From positions 124,001-188,000 of the forward strand of contig CAKZLK010000017.1 in assembly GCA_937125455.1 (NCBI GenBank): a stretch of 64,000 nucleotides of DNA, in the 5' to 3' direction. Shown in pieces: positions 18,002-28,300 of the stretch (within the stretch, counting starts at the first letter, position 1; each line of letters begins with the position of its first letter). The notes below the pieces were generated by a model. It did not search any database. It saw only the letters and a list, made by a program, of their open reading frames with translations, and was not told the DNA's origin. This DNA comes from an uncultured Aequorivita sp. (lineage in GTDB: Bacteria; Bacteroidota; Bacteroidia; Flavobacteriales; Flavobacteriaceae). A program made the translations under genes and the position numbers.

Positions 18002-18690
18002 TTTAGTATTTCAGCACCCGTTGTAAATATTTTTTCTACAAATTTTTTATAGGCAACGGCTGAAGGATGCAAACCATCCGAAGCTACCAAGGCTTGATTT
18101 TCTAGGCCTTTTTGAGTGATTGGAGTTATGTTCTCAAAATGCACTCCTTTTTCATTCGCAATCTTTTTCGCAAAAGCGTTGTATTTCATCAGTTCCGAAG
18201 TAATCTTTTCACCCTTCCCAGATTTCTGTCCAAAAGGCGTAAAAGCATAATCTGGTATAGAAAGCACAATCACATTTTTCGTTTTCCCTTTCGCAAAAGC
18301 GATAGCCATATCCAATAATTTCGGAAACTCTTCTTCGTAAAGAGAAAAAGGCTTTCCTTGGTATTGGTTATTAACACCAATCAATAAAGTAACTAGATCA
18401 TAATCTTTTGAAGGGTTTTCAGATGCAATTGCCGAAAGCAAATCTGTAGTGGTCCAACCTGTTTTGGCAATTATTTTCACCGAAGTTTTTTCCTTTAAAA
18501 TATTGTTTAAACTGTCCGCTAATTGCTTCGGATAATTACAGTCGCTGCAAACGCTTTCACCTATGGTATAACTATCGCCGAGAGCTAGATATTTATAAGT
18601 GGTTTTTTCCGAAGAAGAATTCTTTTTTGAAACCCCGCAGGAAAACGATGCTAAAACCATTAGTAATATTGCAATTTTAAAATTCATCAT
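17998..18690 (-). CDS. SGNH/GDSL-family lipoprotein hydrolase
   Basis: A 230-aa esterase-like lipoprotein. A signal sequence ending in a lipobox (ASFSC, Cys18) precedes the block I motif LALGDSYTIGE. Block III is LLIGVNNQYQG and block V is SDGLHPSAVAYKKF with the catalytic Asp and His. Substrate unknown. Met2 (18687) is an equally good start. Overlaps the ferredoxin gene by 4 bp at its 3' end. Confidence 0.88.
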   Translation of the reverse strand: MMNFKIAILLMVLASFSCGVSKKNSSSEKTTYKYLALGDSYTIGESVCSDCNYPKQLADSLNNILKEKTSVKIIAKTGWTTTDLLSAIASENPSKDYDLVTLLIGVNNQYQGKPFSLYEEEFPKLLDMAIAFAKGKTKNVIVLSIPDYAFTPFGQKSGKGEKITSELMKYNAFAKKIANEKGVHFENITPITQKGLENQALVASDGLHPSAVAYKKFVEKIFTTGAEILN

Positions 18691-18728
18691 TTTGTGGAAA
18701 TTGTTTTATAATAATACGATAAAAGCGG

Positions 18729-19625
18729 CTATTCAGTTTTATAATCAATCAGTTTTTGAGGTCCTTCAAGTAATACCCGTTGCACTTTTAAAGTACCATC
18801 CTCTGTAGTGGAAATCTGCCATTTTATAAGGGAAATCTCACCGTTTTCTATTTCCAATCCGGTAATACTCCGCGGATGTACACAACTACCATCATTAAAA
18901 AACGCAATGTCACCAGGCTCTGGAAATCTTGGTCTGTGGGTATGCCCAATAATTGTAAAGAGGTTTTTATTTTCTACAATCCAACTTTTGGTGCGCCTTT
19001 CAACTTTAATGAGTTCTTTGTAATTTTTTGCGGGACTTGTTGGGTCACCAATGCCAAAAATCTGTAATTGCCGCCATAATGCACGAACCATAAACCTGTT
19101 GAATTTCCAGCCTACATAGTTCATCCAGTCTGCTTGGTGGCCATGCATCATAAAGACTTCTTGTCCTGTTTTTTCGTGTTCCAAAATAAGTCCCTCTGTA
19201 AACTCAATTCCAGGAAATAGTGGTGCATCTTCCCCTGTTATTTTATCAAAATAGGTAAAGAGTGTTTTTTCTACAAATTTATGGTTCATATAGACCATAT
19301 CGTGGTTTCCTACCAATCTGTACAATCTATTTTCAGCATAAAAAAGCTTCATCAATTCATAAACATTTTGATGGGCTTCAAAAATATCTTTAAAAAAAAG
19401 ATTCTCCCATAGCTCGTCACCATCACCTATCTCACAATATGTAAAACCTCTTTTGTAGTAATCTTGCAATGCGTGAAAGTAAATATTCCGATTGTTCGCA
19501 AAATCGTCTGCAAAACTGTTGTCGCCACGATGACAGTCGCTAAAAATTATAAATTTTGAATCGTCATTAAAAGCAATTCTTCGGGCGCTTTTATATGCGC
19601 GGGACATTCGTGTTCGAGAGGACAT
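18729..19625 (-). CDS. Calcineurin-like metallophosphoesterase
   Basis: A 298-aa phosphoesterase. Metal motifs appear in order: FIIFSDCHRGD, EIGDGDELWEN (in place of GDxxD), LVGNHDMVYM, MHGHQADW and IGHTHRPRFP. The order and the GDGDELWEN variant recall the UDP-2,3-diacylglucosamine hydrolase (LpxH-like) branch, but the substrate is uncertain. No signal peptide is apparent, so it is probably cytoplasmic. Confidence 0.85.
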   Translation of the reverse strand: MSSRTRMSRAYKSARRIAFNDDSKFIIFSDCHRGDNSFADDFANNRNIYFHALQDYYKRGFTYCEIGDGDELWENLFFKDIFEAHQNVYELMKLFYAENRLYRLVGNHDMVYMNHKFVEKTLFTYFDKITGEDAPLFPGIEFTEGLILEHEKTGQEVFMMHGHQADWMNYVGWKFNRFMVRALWRQLQIFGIGDPTSPAKNYKELIKVERRTKSWIVENKNLFTIIGHTHRPRFPEPGDIAFFNDGSCVHPRSITGLEIENGEISLIKWQISTTEDGTLKVQRVLLEGPQKLIDYKTE

Positions 19626-19667
19626 ACTTCCAGTTTCTTTTTTTAAAGATACAATATGAAGTTGTTT

Positions 19668-20444
19668 TTAGGTATGCGAAGTTTCTAAAATTTCATTGAG
19701 TATTCCGTCCCAAAGTTGTTCCCTAGCCTGTAAGGAAGAAACAATTGTCTTTTCTGCTTCACGCCATTTTTTTCTATTGTTATCGCATAAAGTTGAAACC
19801 ATTTGTAGGGCCATAGGCCCGTGTTCATCTCCGTCTAATTCAATATGCCTGTCAAAATAATATTTGAAATCGGCTAAATCTTCTTTTGGAAAATTTTCCT
19901 GTATTCTTTCTATAATTGCCGAAAACATTTCGGGAATCAAGTCTTCTCTTCCAAAAGTAAAAGAGGTGGCTATTTTATGAAATTTCCCTTCCTTAATAGT
20001 TTTAAAGGTATACGTAAGGAATTTTCTCACTGCCTCTGGAATGTCAGCATTATCTATTACTTTGAAAATATTTGGCTCCGTTTCACAAGCTTTAATAAAG
20101 GCGCAAATTTTTGAAGTATCTGCGTTTGCTTTTTCCATAGCGTCCAAATACATTTCAAAATGGCTTTGCCTTTTTCCATAACGGTTGATGTCTGTTTCTT
20201 CAGCCAAAACAATTTCATTTATCAAATAACCCAATTCGGGATTGCCTTTAGGTTTCCATGGTAATGTTGTACAGGTCAATCCGCTTTGAAGTGATTTCAA
20301 TAATGACATAAAGTCCCAAACGGCAAAAACGTGATATTCCATAAATACCCGAAGTTGTTTCGGCGTTTTTATTTCACTGTAAAGAGGATGGTTTAATAGG
20401 GTAGTACGGTAGGGAAGAATTCGTTTATTGATTTCGGAAATCAT
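19668..20444 (-). CDS. DUF3050 family protein (haem-oxygenase-like fold)
   Basis: A 258-aa soluble protein. LYSEIKTPKQLRVFMEYHVFAVWDFMSLLKSLQ and EIVLAEETDINRYG match DUF3050, an all-helical family resembling haem-oxygenase-like diiron proteins; the His and Glu residues in these helices (EYHVFAVWDF, LAEETD, DRHIELDGDEHG) are candidate metal ligands. Function is not established. It stands alone between the phosphoesterase and a terminator. Confidence 0.78.
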   Translation of the reverse strand: MISEINKRILPYRTTLLNHPLYSEIKTPKQLRVFMEYHVFAVWDFMSLLKSLQSGLTCTTLPWKPKGNPELGYLINEIVLAEETDINRYGKRQSHFEMYLDAMEKANADTSKICAFIKACETEPNIFKVIDNADIPEAVRKFLTYTFKTIKEGKFHKIATSFTFGREDLIPEMFSAIIERIQENFPKEDLADFKYYFDRHIELDGDEHGPMALQMVSTLCDNNRKKWREAEKTIVSSLQAREQLWDGILNEILETSHT

Positions 20445-20468
20445 GATTTATTTTTCTTCCAAAAGTAA

Positions 20469-20496
20469 AAAGGCTTTACCGTACGGTAAAGCCTTT
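20469..20496 (-). terminator. Terminator after the acyl-CoA dehydrogenase gene
   Basis: A perfect 14-bp inverted repeat (20469-20482 with 20483-20496) with A/T flanks, immediately downstream of the minus-strand stop at 20517. Confidence 0.85.
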
Positions 20497-20516
20497 AAGA
20501 TAAGTTTATATTTCTA

Positions 20517-21695
20517 CTATTGAAAAGCGTTCAGGCCTGTAATATCAAGGCCTGTAATCAATAAATGTATATCGTGAGTTCCTTCGTAAGTAATAACACT
20601 TTCAAGGTTCATCGAGTGGCGCATAATACTGTATTCGCCAGTAATACCCATTCCACCCAGCATTTGTCTTGCTTCGCGAGCAATATTGATTGCCATCTCC
20701 ACATTGTTGCGTTTTGCCATGGAAATTTGCGCGCTGGTAGCAGTTCCTGCATTTCGCATCACACCTAATTTCCAAGCCAATAACTGAGCTTTGGTGATTT
20801 CGGTAATCATTTCTGCCAATTTTTTCTGCTGAAGTTGGAATTGTCCAATCGGTTTTCCAAACTGCATTCGTTCTTTTGAATAGCGAAGTGCTGTGTCATA
20901 ACAATCCATAGCAGCACCAATTGCACCCCAGGCGATTCCAAAACGCGCGGAATCCAAACAACCAAGTGGCGCACCTAAACCAGATTTGTTTGGAAGTAAA
21001 TTTTCCTTTGGAACTTTTACGTTGTCAAATATAAGTTCGCCCGTTGCCGAAGCACGAAGCGACCATTTGTTATGTGTTTCTGGAGTTGAAAAACCTTCCA
21101 TTCCGCGTTCCACAATCAATCCGTGGATTCTTCCTTCTTCGTTTTTTGCCCAAACTACTGCAACTTGCGCAAAAGGAGCATTGCTTATCCACATTTTGGC
21201 ACCGTTTAGAAGATAGTGATCGCCTTTGTCTTTAAAATTGGTGGTCATTCCGCCAGGATTACTTCCGTGGTCAGGCTCGGTCAACCCGAAACAGCCCATC
21301 CATTCACCCGAGGCAAGTTTTGGTAAGTATTTTTTGCGTTGCTCCTCTGTTCCGTATTTCCAGATAGGATACATTACCAATGAAGATTGAACGGATGCAG
21401 TACTGCGAACGCCGCTATCGCCGCGCTCAATTTCCTGCATAATCAATCCGTAGGATATTTGGTCAAGCCCAGCTCCGCCGTATTCCTCAGGAATATAGGG
21501 TCCAAAAGCACCAATTTCAGCAAGGCCTTTAATGATTTGGCTTGGAAATTCCGCCTTTTGGGCGTATTCTTCTATAATGGGAGATACGTCGCGCTTCACC
21601 CAATCACGGGCAGCTTGTCGCACCAATTTGTGTTCATCGGAAAGTAATTCGTCAAGATTATAGTAATCGGGAGCTTCAAATAAATCTGGTTTCAT
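20517..21695 (-). CDS. gcdH: Acyl-CoA dehydrogenase, glutaryl-CoA dehydrogenase-like
   Basis: A 392-aa flavoprotein expected to oxidise and decarboxylate glutaryl-CoA to crotonyl-CoA in lysine/tryptophan breakdown. FGLTEPDHGSNPGGM is the FAD/substrate motif, RMQFGKPIGQFQLQQKKLAEM is the family signature, and TYEGTHDIHLLITGLDITG holds the catalytic Glu. The arginine in LDSARFGIAW corresponds to the glutarate-binding position. The C-terminal YEGTHDIH plus TGLNAF favours GcdH over other acyl-CoA dehydrogenases. It is monocistronic. Confidence 0.85.
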   Translation of the reverse strand: MKPDLFEAPDYYNLDELLSDEHKLVRQAARDWVKRDVSPIIEEYAQKAEFPSQIIKGLAEIGAFGPYIPEEYGGAGLDQISYGLIMQEIERGDSGVRSTASVQSSLVMYPIWKYGTEEQRKKYLPKLASGEWMGCFGLTEPDHGSNPGGMTTNFKDKGDHYLLNGAKMWISNAPFAQVAVVWAKNEEGRIHGLIVERGMEGFSTPETHNKWSLRASATGELIFDNVKVPKENLLPNKSGLGAPLGCLDSARFGIAWGAIGAAMDCYDTALRYSKERMQFGKPIGQFQLQQKKLAEMITEITKAQLLAWKLGVMRNAGTATSAQISMAKRNNVEMAINIAREARQMLGGMGITGEYSIMRHSMNLESVITYEGTHDIHLLITGLDITGLNAFQ

Positions 21696-21745
21696 CTATA
21701 AGTAATTTAAAGGAATACAAATGTAGAAATCACAAGCTTAAAGAC

Positions 21746-22456
21746 CTACATTTTCAAGTAAAAATCCTGAACCAGTTTTTTATAGTCTGCGGTATAATTA
21801 TGTCGGGAAATTTCAATAGTAAGATTTTCAATTCTAGCAGAAATCTTTTTAAAGGAAAATTCAAGCATACTTCTTTTTTCGTCTGAATTTTCATTACCTC
21901 GGACTCTACAAATTCGGCTCGGAAAAAGGTTCTCCTCAGAAGCCATTTTGATAAAATTTTCTTCTTCTTTTCGGGGAATGATAACGGCAAAAATTCCTTC
22001 GTCGGAAAGTAAATGGGAAACACTTTCAATTAATTCGTCAAAGGGAAGTGCATCATTAAAACGTGCAATATCCCGAGATTCATTTGTAGTTTTATAATCT
22101 TCGGAATAAAATGGCGGATTGGAAATAATAAGGTCGTATTTATCTTCAAATTCTTCTACAAATTCTTCCAAAGAAGCGTGGTAGCAAAACAATCTGTCGC
22201 CCCAAGGAGAGTTTTCGAAATTATCCACACACTGTTCATAGGCGTTTTCATCAATTTCAATGGCATCTACCATTTCGGCATTACTTCTTTGGGCCAATTG
22301 CAGTGCAATAATGCCAGTTCCCGCACCAATATCCAGAATTGAAAATGGGTTTTTATTTACAGAAACCCAAGCGCCGAGCAAAACACCATCAGTGCCAATT
22401 TTCATTGCGCAGCGGTCTTGAGCAACGGTAAATTGTTTGAATTTAAAAGGCTTCAA
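21746..22456 (-). CDS. trmN6: tRNA1(Val) (adenine(37)-N6)-methyltransferase
   Basis: A 236-aa SAM-dependent methyltransferase of the YfiC type. Motif I is LDIGAGTGIIALQLAQR (about residues 42-58) and the catalytic N6-adenine motif is DLIISNPPFYSED. The N-terminus FKFKQFTVAQDRCAMKIGTDGVLLGAW is characteristic of the family. It lies 62 bp downstream of rimM on the same strand; that gap holds a short tandem GATTGCT-type repeat. Confidence 0.88.
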   Translation of the reverse strand: MKPFKFKQFTVAQDRCAMKIGTDGVLLGAWVSVNKNPFSILDIGAGTGIIALQLAQRSNAEMVDAIEIDENAYEQCVDNFENSPWGDRLFCYHASLEEFVEEFEDKYDLIISNPPFYSEDYKTTNESRDIARFNDALPFDELIESVSHLLSDEGIFAVIIPRKEEENFIKMASEENLFPSRICRVRGNENSDEKRSMLEFSFKKISARIENLTIEISRHNYTADYKKLVQDFYLKM

Positions 22457-22518
22457 GGGGTTTTAGATTAATGATTAACGATTGCTGATTGCTGATTGAA
22501 GATTTTGAAATTTTATTT

Positions 22519-23043
22519 TCAAAGGTACATTTCAATCAACCCGGCAGGAACATCCAAAAGAATAGATTTGTTTTCCCGATCCACTTTTTTTATGAAATGG
22601 TCGATCATTGGGATCAAAATTTCTTTGCCGTCACGATCAATTTCAAACAAAGCTTGTGAAGTAGTATCGTTAACTCCGGTAATTTCACCAATTTTTCCAA
22701 AAGATTCATCTTCGGCGGTAAAACCAATAATTTCGTGATAGTAGAATTTATTGCCAGTGAGTTTTGGAAGAAATTCCAAAGGCAGATAAAGATGTGCGCC
22801 AATTAAAGCATTTGCATCCTCTTCGTTTTTTACATCTTCAAAACGCACGCGTAGTAGTTCGCTTTTGTGAAGGGAGCTTTCTTCAATAAAAAATGGAATC
22901 AGGTTTTTGCGTTGTTCCACAAAAACCGATTCCATTTCAGTAAAAAGTTCGGGTTCGTCTGTGTCTAATTTTATTAGAAGTTCCCCCTTAAAGCTATATT
23001 TCTTAACGATTTTGCCTAAGTAGAAGCAGTTCTCCTTTTGCAT
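22519..23043 (-). CDS. rimM: Ribosome maturation factor RimM
   Basis: A 174-aa 16S rRNA processing factor. FYLGKIVKKYSFKGELLIKLDTDEP starts the N-terminal RimM domain, and FYYHEIIGFTAEDESFGKIGEI starts the PRC-barrel. IPMIDHFIKKVDRENKSILLDVPAGLIEM is the usual end. It begins 11 bp after the rpsP stop, the conserved rpsP-rimM order. Confidence 0.95.
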   Translation of the reverse strand: MQKENCFYLGKIVKKYSFKGELLIKLDTDEPELFTEMESVFVEQRKNLIPFFIEESSLHKSELLRVRFEDVKNEEDANALIGAHLYLPLEFLPKLTGNKFYYHEIIGFTAEDESFGKIGEITGVNDTTSQALFEIDRDGKEILIPMIDHFIKKVDRENKSILLDVPAGLIEMYL

Positions 23044-23054
23044 CGTTTTGAAAT

Positions 23055-23633
23055 TTATGCTTCTTTTTCGTCTTCATTAACTTCTTCAGCAGGAGTTTCG
23101 GTAGCTTGAGCTTCAGCAGCAGGAGTTTCCTCTGTTGCAGTTGCTTCAACTTCTTCAGTAGCTTCTTCTTCTGCAGGAGCGGCTGCAGCAGCGGCTTCAG
23201 CAGCACGTTTGTCGCTTACAGCTTTTTCAGCAGCAAGTGCTTCTGCTTTTGCTTTTTGTTGTGCTTCAGAAAGTGTTGCTTTTTTGTGATCAATAGTACC
23301 TTTTTTAGATTCTAACCACTCGTTGAATTTTGCTTCAGCTTGTTCTTCTGTCAAAGCGCCTTTACGAACACCACCAGCAAGGTGATTTTTCATTAAAGCT
23401 CCTTTGTAAGAAAGAATAGCGCGGGCAGTATCTGTTGGTTGAGCTCCATTTTGAAGCCATTTTACAGCGCTGTCCACATTTAGATCAATCTGTGCAGGGT
23501 TGGTTGTTGGATTGTAAAATCCTAATTTTTCAAGAAATTTACCATCTCTTTTGCTACGGCTATCCGCAGCGATAATCCAGAAATAAGGCTTACCTTTCTT
23601 CCCGTGTCTTTGTAGTCTGATTTTTACAGGCAT
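23055..23633 (-). CDS. rpsP: 30S ribosomal protein S16 with acidic C-terminal extension
   Basis: Residues 1-80 are standard S16 (PVKIRLQRHGKKGKPYFWII, GFYNPTTNPAQI). The remaining ~110 residues are a low-complexity Lys then Ala/Glu/Thr-rich tail, so the protein is 192 aa against about 80-90 in most bacteria. Such tails are seen in other Bacteroidota S16 proteins. It is followed by rimM. Confidence 0.95.
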   Translation of the reverse strand: MPVKIRLQRHGKKGKPYFWIIAADSRSKRDGKFLEKLGFYNPTTNPAQIDLNVDSAVKWLQNGAQPTDTARAILSYKGALMKNHLAGGVRKGALTEEQAEAKFNEWLESKKGTIDHKKATLSEAQQKAKAEALAAEKAVSDKRAAEAAAAAAPAEEEATEEVEATATEETPAAEAQATETPAEEVNEDEKEA

Positions 23634-23648
23634 ATTAAATTAATTTTT

Positions 23649-23689
23649 GGGGTTCCCGACCCCGGTTATAATTAAGGACGGCAAAGATA
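23649..23689 (-). promoter_or_regulatory. rpsP leader hairpin and promoter
   Basis: On the minus strand a -7 element TATCTTTG (23682-23689) lies about 50 bp before the start codon, with GTTG 21 bp upstream of it. Between them and the gene is a GGGGT/ACCCC hairpin (23649-23663). The hairpin could be a ribosomal-protein leader, but this is inference from position alone. Confidence 0.45.
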
Positions 23690-23732
23690 GTATATTTTCT
23701 TTTTGAAATTCAACCAATTAAAGTTTTTATTT

Positions 23733-23740
23733 TACATTTG
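23733..23740 (+). promoter_or_regulatory. -7 element TACATTTG
   Basis: Matches TAnnTTTG, 28 bp before the lipoprotein start at 23768; divergent from the rpsP promoter. Confidence 0.5.
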
Positions 23741-23767
23741 TGAAAACCCCTAAATAAACCTTAACCG

Positions 23768-24562
23768 ATGAAAAAATTTGTATTTGTTCTTTTGGCTACT
23801 TTATTGCTTATCTCCTGCGAAGATGTGCAAACCTATGATGTGGCTTTACAAGCAAAAGTAGATAATAGACTGTACACTTCTACCGATGCCCGAGCCGCAC
23901 TGAATGACGATGGTACGGTTACCATTCAGGGTTTTAATGACGAAGAGTCCTTAACAATAAACCTTTCTCGATTGGCCCAGGGTAACTTTGCTATTCAAGA
24001 GGGACTTTCTAACTATGCCGTTTTTGAGGATATGGGCGGAAATATATATACCACAAGACCTAGTGGGGAAGGTGTGGTAACTATTTCAGAACTAAACGAA
24101 AACAATAAGACTATTTCCGGATCTTTTAATTTCAATGCCTTTCTTCCAGGCATCGATACTATTTATGTTTCCAAAGGAACACTTTACAATGTTCCTTACT
24201 CTGGGGGTGATATTACAGACCCTAGCAACGCTGGAACTTTTAGCGCCAGTGTTGATGGCAACCAATTTATTCCAATAACTGTAACTTCCCGCAATACAGG
24301 GAATACAATAATTACTTCTGGCAGCAATGCAAATGCAACAATCTTGATTTCTGTTACTGCGGGAGTGGAGCCAGGTGAATACACCTTGCCAAGAGGTGGT
24401 TTTAGCGCAAAATATCAAGGTGTCAACGGCCCTGAAACTACTTCAAGTGGATTGATAAAAATCATAGAGCACGACCTTACTGCTAAAACCATAAAAGGAA
24501 CCTTCTATTTTTATACAAATTTATCTGAGGTTACCGAAGGTCAATTTAATGTTGCTTATTAA
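23768..24562 (+). CDS. Hypothetical lipoprotein (DUF6252-like)
   Basis: A 264-aa predicted lipoprotein: MKKFVFVLLATLLLISC ends in a lipobox at Cys17. The rest is beta-rich, with two similar halves: residues about 30-135 (VDNRLYTSTDARA through TISGSFNF) and 155-264 (VDGNQFIPIT through TIKGTFYFYTN). Each half ends with a T(I/K)xGxF(N/Y)F motif, suggesting an internal duplication. DUF6252 membership is tentative. Function unknown. Confidence 0.72.
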   Translation: MKKFVFVLLATLLLISCEDVQTYDVALQAKVDNRLYTSTDARAALNDDGTVTIQGFNDEESLTINLSRLAQGNFAIQEGLSNYAVFEDMGGNIYTTRPSGEGVVTISELNENNKTISGSFNFNAFLPGIDTIYVSKGTLYNVPYSGGDITDPSNAGTFSASVDGNQFIPITVTSRNTGNTIITSGSNANATILISVTAGVEPGEYTLPRGGFSAKYQGVNGPETTSSGLIKIIEHDLTAKTIKGTFYFYTNLSEVTEGQFNVAY

Positions 24563-24746
24563 GGCCGCACAAACCATTTTCAAAGGTTAAACCTTGTTAA
24601 ATTCAATTAAGCTTAAGTTAATAATTCGTTGAAACTCTTTATTCATGGTATATTAATATATATCCGAATGAAGTTAAACAGTTGTCTTCAAAGGTAGAAA
24701 TGATTATGATGAAGAAAAACAGCTGTATAATTTAAAACGAACGAAT

Positions 24747-25196
24747 ATGAAGTTTACTGAAAAAATGACAAACAAATTAAACGAACTATTAGAGAAAAAT
24801 TATGACGCTGAAAAGGGTTATAAAAAAGCTGCAGAAAAAGTGGATAACACAAAACTGAAGCAATTCTTTAATGAACAAGCTATAAAAAGAAATGGTTTTG
24901 GTCACGAAATAAAAACGGAGATCAAAAACTACGGCGAAAGTCCTGACAAAGGTGGAAGCACCACAGGAGCAATGCACCGAACCTGGATGGATATTGAAAC
25001 GGCCTTTTCTTCCAATAATGAAGAAACCATTTTAGAAGAAGTTCAAAAAGGTGAAAAAGCTGCCGTGGAAGAGTACAATGAAGTAATTAAAGATACAACA
25101 TTGCCGCCTACCACACAGAAAATTTTGACAAGTCACCGCGACACGATTCAAAACGCATTGCAAAGTGCCAAAAACTTTGAAGCTGTAGTTTCATAG
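24747..25196 (+). CDS. PA2169/DUF2383 family four-helix-bundle protein
   Basis: A 149-aa soluble helical protein. KLNELLEKNYDAEKGYKKAAEKV and GSTTGAMHRTWMDIETAF match the DUF2383/PA2169 family, whose helices resemble ferritin-like bundles. Often stress-associated in the family; role here unknown. It stands alone, with a long AT-rich leader (24563-24746) in which I see no firm promoter. Confidence 0.82.
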   Translation: MKFTEKMTNKLNELLEKNYDAEKGYKKAAEKVDNTKLKQFFNEQAIKRNGFGHEIKTEIKNYGESPDKGGSTTGAMHRTWMDIETAFSSNNEETILEEVQKGEKAAVEEYNEVIKDTTLPPTTQKILTSHRDTIQNALQSAKNFEAVVS

Positions 25197-25364
25197 AAAT
25201 TATAATTGAAAAAGAAGAATTAAACCGTTTTCGGAATTTCCCGGAAACGGTTTTTTATTGTGAACAACTACTCATAATTTTACTTCCCAAAGGCGGTCTG
25301 TTTTTCTATTTTTACTTCCTTAGTTCAGAAACCTAAAATCCGCAATCAAAAAATCGTTAATCCT

Positions 25365-28300
25365 ATGTATTTAATCTTCGATACAGAAACAACAGGTCTG
25401 CCCAAACGCTTTAACGCTCCTGTTAGCGATAGCGATAACTGGCCGCGCTGTATCCAGATTGCTTGGCAGTTGCACGACGCCATGGGGAATTTGATCGAGC
25501 ACCAGGATTATTTGGTGAAGCCAGAAGGTTTCAATATTCCTTTTGATGCCGAAAAAATTCACGGAATTTCCACAGAGTTGGCAACAGCCGAAGGAATTTC
25601 TTTGGAAGAAGTGGCGAAAAAATTTCAACAGGCACTTTCAAAAACAAAATTTATCGTCGGCCAAAATGTGGGGTTTGATGTAAATATTATGGGCGCGGAA
25701 TTTTTCCGATTGGGAATTGAAAATCCATTGCCCAAATTTCCTGTTTTGGATACCTGTACCGAAACCACAGCCCAACTCTGCCAAATTCCCGGCGGTCGTG
25801 GCGGAAAGTTTAAATTACCGACCTTAACTGAACTTCACGAGTTTCTTTTTAGTGAGCCTTTTGCTGAAGCGCATAATGCCACTGCAGATGTTGAGGCAAC
25901 CACCCGTTGCTTTTTGGAATTGGTGCGCCGTCAGATTTTTACAAAGGAAGAACTTGATGTTCAGCCAGATTATTTCGAGAATTTTTCAGAAGAAAACCCA
26001 AAAACCATTGAGTTACTAGGGCTGAAGCATATCAACCTAAAAAAGGCTTCGGAAAGAATCCGAAAGCTAATGCAAGCCGCTTCGGAAACCGAAGAAATTT
26101 CTTCCGAAGAAATAAAAGAAAATATCGCCACACTGGAAGATGCGTCTTTTGTTCACCTTCACAATCATTCGCAGTTTTCAATCCTACAATCCACATCCAG
26201 CACTATAGATTTGGTAAACGCTGCTGTTGAAAATAATATGCCCGCCGTAGCAATAACCGATTCTGGTAATATGATGGGTGCGTTCCATTTTGTGCAGGCT
26301 GTTAGCAACTACAATAAGTCGCTCGCAGATTTACCTAAAAATGAAGAAGAAGAAAACCCTGCTAAACCGATAAAGGCAATTGTGGGTTGTGAATTTTTTG
26401 TCTGTGAAGACCATTTGAATAAAACGCATAAAGATAATGGCTATCAAATAGTCATGCTCGCCAAAAATAAAAATGGCTACCACAATTTGGCTAAAATGGC
26501 TTCCATTGCTTACACCGAAGGGTTTTATTACGTGCCGCGGATTGATAAAAATATTGTAGAAAAATACAAAGAAGACATCATTGTTTTAACGGGAAGTCTT
26601 TACGGGGAAGTACCCGGAAAGATTTTGAATATAGGAGAAAACCAAGCCGAGGAGGCGTTGCTTTGGTGGAAACAAATGTTTGGGGATGACCTATACGTGG
26701 AAGTTATGCGCCACAACCAGGAAGATGAAAAACGCGTAAACGATGTTTTGATCGAGATGGCAAGGCGAAACAACTTGAAAATAGTAGCCTGTAATAATAC
26801 CTACTACATAAAGAAAGAAGACGCCAACGCCCACGATATTTTACTTTGCGTAAAAGATGGTGAAAAACAGGCAACACCCATTGGTCGTGGTCGAGGTTAT
26901 CGGTATGGTTTGCCGAACCAAGAATATTATTTTAAGGGACCGGAGGAGATGAAGGCACTGTTCAAAGACCTTCCTGAAGCGATTTTGAATATTGAAGAAG
27001 TGGTTGCAAAAATAGAGCCTTACAGTTTGCATCGCGATGTATTGCTTCCCAACTTTGGTATTCCGAAAGAGTTTTTGAAACCTGAAGACATAGATGGCGG
27101 TAAGCGTGGTGAAAATGCCTATTTACGATATTTAACTTACGAAGGAGCAAAAAGGCGTTATCCAGAATTGATAGAAGTTTCCTACGAAGCGCTGACAGAT
27201 TCTGAAATTCCCGAAGGCGCTTCCGAAAGAGTAAAAGAAATAAAGCAACGTTTAGATTTTGAACTGGATGTTATCGCCAATACGGGTTATCCCGGTTACT
27301 TTTTGATTGTTCAGGATTTCATCGCCGAAGCTCGAAAAATGGACGTTTCTGTGGGTCCGGGCCGAGGTTCAGCGGCAGGAAGTGCTGTGGCGTATTGCTT
27401 GGGAATTACAAATATCTGCCCTATTAAGTACGATTTGCTTTTTGAGCGTTTCCTAAATCCAGATCGTGTGAGTATGCCCGATATCGATATCGATTTTGAT
27501 GATGAAGGTCGAAGCAGGGTTATGGATTACGTAATCAATAAATACGGAAGCAATCAAGTAGCACAGATTATTACCTACGGAACCATGGCTGCCAAGTCCT
27601 CCATTCGCGATACAGCGCGGGTTTTGGATTTACCATTGAATGAAGCGGATAGAATTTCGAAGCTTATTCCGAATATGACCAAACTGAATAAAATTTTCGG
27701 TTTGAACCCTGCGGAATTGCGAAGCCGTTTCCGAAGCGATGAGCTTCCAAAAGTGCAGGAACTTTTAAATCTTTCCGAAGGAAGTGATCTTGAGGCACAA
27801 ACCATAAACCAAGCAAAAATCCTTGAAGGATCCGTTCGAAATACTGGAATTCACGCCTGTGGAGTAATCATCACGCCCAGTGATATTACCGATTTTGTTC
27901 CTGTTGCCACTGCGAAGGATTCCGATTTATACGTTACACAGTTCGATAACTCAGTGGTTGAAAGTGCCGGACTTTTAAAGATGGACTTTTTGGGATTGAA
28001 AACGTTGACACTTATCAAAGACACCGTAAAACTCGTAAAGCACAAACACAATGTAGATCTCGATCCAGATGAATTTCCGCTCGATGATGAAAAAACATAC
28101 GAGCTTTTCCAAAGAGGAGATACAGTTGGTATTTTTCAGTATGAATCTGCCGGAATGCAGAAGTATATGAAGGAACTGAAGCCTACGGTCTTTGCAGATT
28201 TAATTGCGATGAATGCACTCTATCGCCCAGGCCCGATGGAATACATTCCTAGTTTCGTAAAAAGAAAACACGGCGAGGAAGAAATTGAATATGACCTTCC

